64,000 nt of DNA from Mansonella perstans (lineage: Eukaryota; Nematoda; Chromadorea; Rhabditida; Onchocercidae). The notes beneath the pieces are model-generated. The model had not been told where the DNA came from and did not search any database. It was given only the letters and a program-made list of their open reading frames with translations. Location: positions 186,001 through 250,000 of the forward strand of contig JBAMDO010000007.1 in the NCBI GenBank assembly GCA_037074765.1. The letters are read 5' to 3'. A program made the translations under genes and the position numbers. Positions 61,570 to 64,000 of the stretch are shown here, one piece after another. Numbering within the stretch: the first letter of the stretch is position 1; each line of letters begins with the position of its first letter.

Positions 61570-64000
61570 CTACATCTTGATGTTTATTTTTGCCGCATAG
61601 CCTTTTATCACACTGCTGTGTTACTTCGGAATTTTTCATTTAAAAAATTGAATTTCTTAGATTCAAATTCTAAATGTTTTTGTTTGCTTTTGGAGGGATT
61701 GAAATTTTTGCTTAAATATTTATTTTCAAGGTTTTAATATATGGTCGTGCTTTAGCTTTTAAAATATTATGATAAATTGTGTGAACACTACGCATGAAAT
61801 TATTATTTTGCAATTTACGCAAACTTAGCCAAGCTTTTGGACGAAGTGAAAACTCATGCATAGAAAGAGAGGAAGCTAAATATATGAAAATAATAGAATA
61901 CAAGCGGTTCTTAAATCTTCTGGAGAATAACCATTATTGATTTCCTGTTGGTTCATAGTTCAAGTCCCTAATGAATTATGGAACAAAGTAACTCAGTTAC
62001 AGTGGTATACAGAGCGACGCTACTGTCCCGTCGAATATGATAAACGAGTAGTTAGGTCTTCGCAAAACATGTAGCTTTCGGAAATGATGTATAGCCACAC
62101 TCAGTTGCTTTTCTTCCAGTTCTGAAAATGATAGCGATGATGTTGTGGATACTAAGTTCAAGTTTAACGTTTTCTTACACAACCATTTTGATGAAAAAAG
62201 AGTTCAGTAACGTGGCTGATTTACTGTGGCTAATTTATTGGGGCTAAGGTGGCTAATTTGACCTTGAAAATTATTATTAATAATAGTGAGCTCGATAATG
62301 TTAAAGCTATTGGAGCCTCAAAGACAAAGGTTTATCAAATTTTAGAATTAATTCTCTGTCAATTTCCTGAAAAACATTGTCATTTCATCCTAAATGCGAA
62401 GCAATAAAATACGAGTAAAACTGAATTCAAGTTTAGAATGAATTTGGAACAGTTTCTTCTTTCTTTTTAAGTGTTTAATTGCAGATCAAAGCATACAAAA
62501 TATTTAGACCAATTAATAGTTACATTAAAGTAAGATTTTATTCTCAAATTCGAATTAAAAGACTTAAAGCTGGCTATTAATTCTTTTTTTCAGTCTAGTG
62601 CTCGTCTTAGTTTGGAAATTAATTTTGCTATTCTCCCAGTTATTTAGCGTCTTCACAAATCAGTTTTCAGTCCTTTCTTTCTGAGTACTATTACGTCGGC
62701 TTAATGACTTCGGAGTTTTTGTTCCGCACAATTTCATGAAGAAATGCATAATCTAACATAGCTCATCTGCGTCATCGATTCAGTATGTTCAGCGCTTAAG
62801 GTCTCGACTGATCCTATTGTTACATCTACGAAAGAATCATATTGCTAGGGATGAATCTAACTAATTATATTAGTATTTGATTATTGAATATAATTATATT
62901 TCATCATTGAATCTGCTAAATAAACGTTATGAAGACAGTCATCAATTGATTATTGCCTACGAATGATTCAGGCCTACTAATTATTGAATTTACTTCTAAG
63001 CAATATAGTCATGCTAAATATAATTATATTTCATCATTTGTTTCTCAACGAAATATTTTAAGATAACTGTAAAATGTCTTAATATAATTTGTGGTTGAAG
63101 ATCTTGGAATTTCCATAATTAAGAAGATGTATAATTAGCTTAAACAAAGAAACGAATAAGATAATATCTGCTTCTGTACGTGGTTGTTGCTTGGTTGATG
63201 TTATCTAAACTGACCCAAAGTTTTCATTTGGAAACAATGCTGATATCAATAGATCAGTAAAAGGATCCCGTTTTTTATTAATTTTAATAAAAAAGGTAAT
63301 TAGTAATTAGAACTGTTGAATTTACCAAGATTTTTTTACCAGCTCTGGCAAGATTTTGATCTTGACTTCGCGAATGCTCAACAAAAAAAAAAAAAAAAAA
63401 AAAAAAATCGACCTGAAAGAATAAAGTATTCTTAATGATTGGATAGAATTTATTTAACCAAGATCAACTTTGTGTTAAAGCATTATTAAAACCCAATGCT
63501 TAGAGATGATTGTGACGACATAAGCAAATCGAACTTCAAAAAAAATGCTAATGCCTATCAACCCCTATCAAAGAGAATAATGCCTATCAAAGAAACAGAA
63601 ATTGTCGGATTTTATCCATAAAACCTTCTTCTTGATTTTTGTAATCTGTTTCCTCAATGGTACGAAATTCTCGCACTGAACGATCATCTGATACATTTGT
63701 TGAACAAATGTTACTGACTGCTTTCAACAACACCGAGCATATTTGCATATCAAATAAAAGTTTAATCGCTGTTATTAACAGCTGATTTCCTTATACTATG
63801 CGCACTGCTCACTTTCAGTTTGCGTTCAAATTTATATTGTTCGAAAATTTCTCCAAAATATTTTTGCGTCTTTTGTTACTGAAATTTCAAATTGTTTGCA
63901 ATTCGTTTATGATACTTCATAACTTGTAGCCTGAAACCATTGTTTTATTCTGTTCTAGCAAATATCAAAACAGCATGTTTCGTTTTCGCGTGGTGATCAC
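61570..64000. other. Region without a recognised gene
   Basis: AT-rich sequence to the window edge. A TAATTATATTTCATCATT word occurs twice (near 62.89 and 63.02 kb), and a run of about 25 A residues lies at 63383-63407. Short frames here show no domain or splice partner. An exon of a gene continuing beyond the window cannot be excluded. Confidence 0.45.

Noticed and set aside
1..64000. Search by eye for tRNA, rRNA and CRISPR-like arrays
   Set aside because: No tRNA-like T-loop (GGTTCGAATCC) in a cloverleaf context, no rRNA segment, and no regularly spaced repeats with unique spacers were found.

Overview
The window is nuclear DNA of a nematode, most likely a filarial (spirurid) worm. It is strongly AT-rich. 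Genes are broken into many short exons joined by GT-AG introns with nematode-style TTTCAG or TTGCAG acceptors. Several start codons sit just behind an acceptor-like site, as expected for spliced-leader trans-splicing. A decayed bacterial CorC-type fragment whose closest style is Rickettsiales/Wolbachia supports a filarial host. No rRNA, tRNA or CRISPR was recognised.

Layout. 1-3.6 kb: no gene seen. 3.6-16.9 kb (+): a 20-exon ADAMTS metalloprotease with seven thrombospondin type 1 repeats. 16.9-20.2 kb: no convincing gene. 20.2-23 kb (+): a tentative small cysteine-rich membrane protein. 21.7-25.7 kb: a broken, inverted duplication enclosing the debris of a BEL/Pao-like LTR retroelement with an internal tandem array. 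26.6-29.0 kb (+): Mediator subunit MED27. 30.1-31.3 kb (+): a small RING-finger protein with a membrane anchor. 32.4-32.6 kb (-): the bacterial CorC-like fragment. 35.0-40.6 kb (-): autophagy protein ATG16 (coiled coil plus WD40 propeller). 41.5-43.9 kb (+): a CDK4/6-type cyclin-dependent kinase, divergent from atg-16 across 0.9 kb. 44-51 kb: mostly non-coding, with hairpins and one tentative two-exon peptide. 51.5-52.9 kb (+): an unrecognised small cysteine-rich membrane protein. 53.9-55.7 kb (-): a second decayed BEL/Pao element with integrase remains. 56.1-59.1 kb (+): a CLCC1-like ER chloride-channel protein. 61.3-61.6 kb (+): a G-protein gamma subunit with a CAVL prenylation box. The rest shows no gene.

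The recognised genes are ordinary cellular genes with no common pathway: extracellular matrix proteolysis, transcription, ubiquitin signalling, autophagy, cell-cycle entry, ER ion transport and G-protein signalling. All exon models were built by eye from reading frame, intron phase and family similarity. The phases close without a stop for the ADAMTS, MED27, CDK, CLCC1 and G-gamma genes, and they leave one unresolved junction in atg-16.
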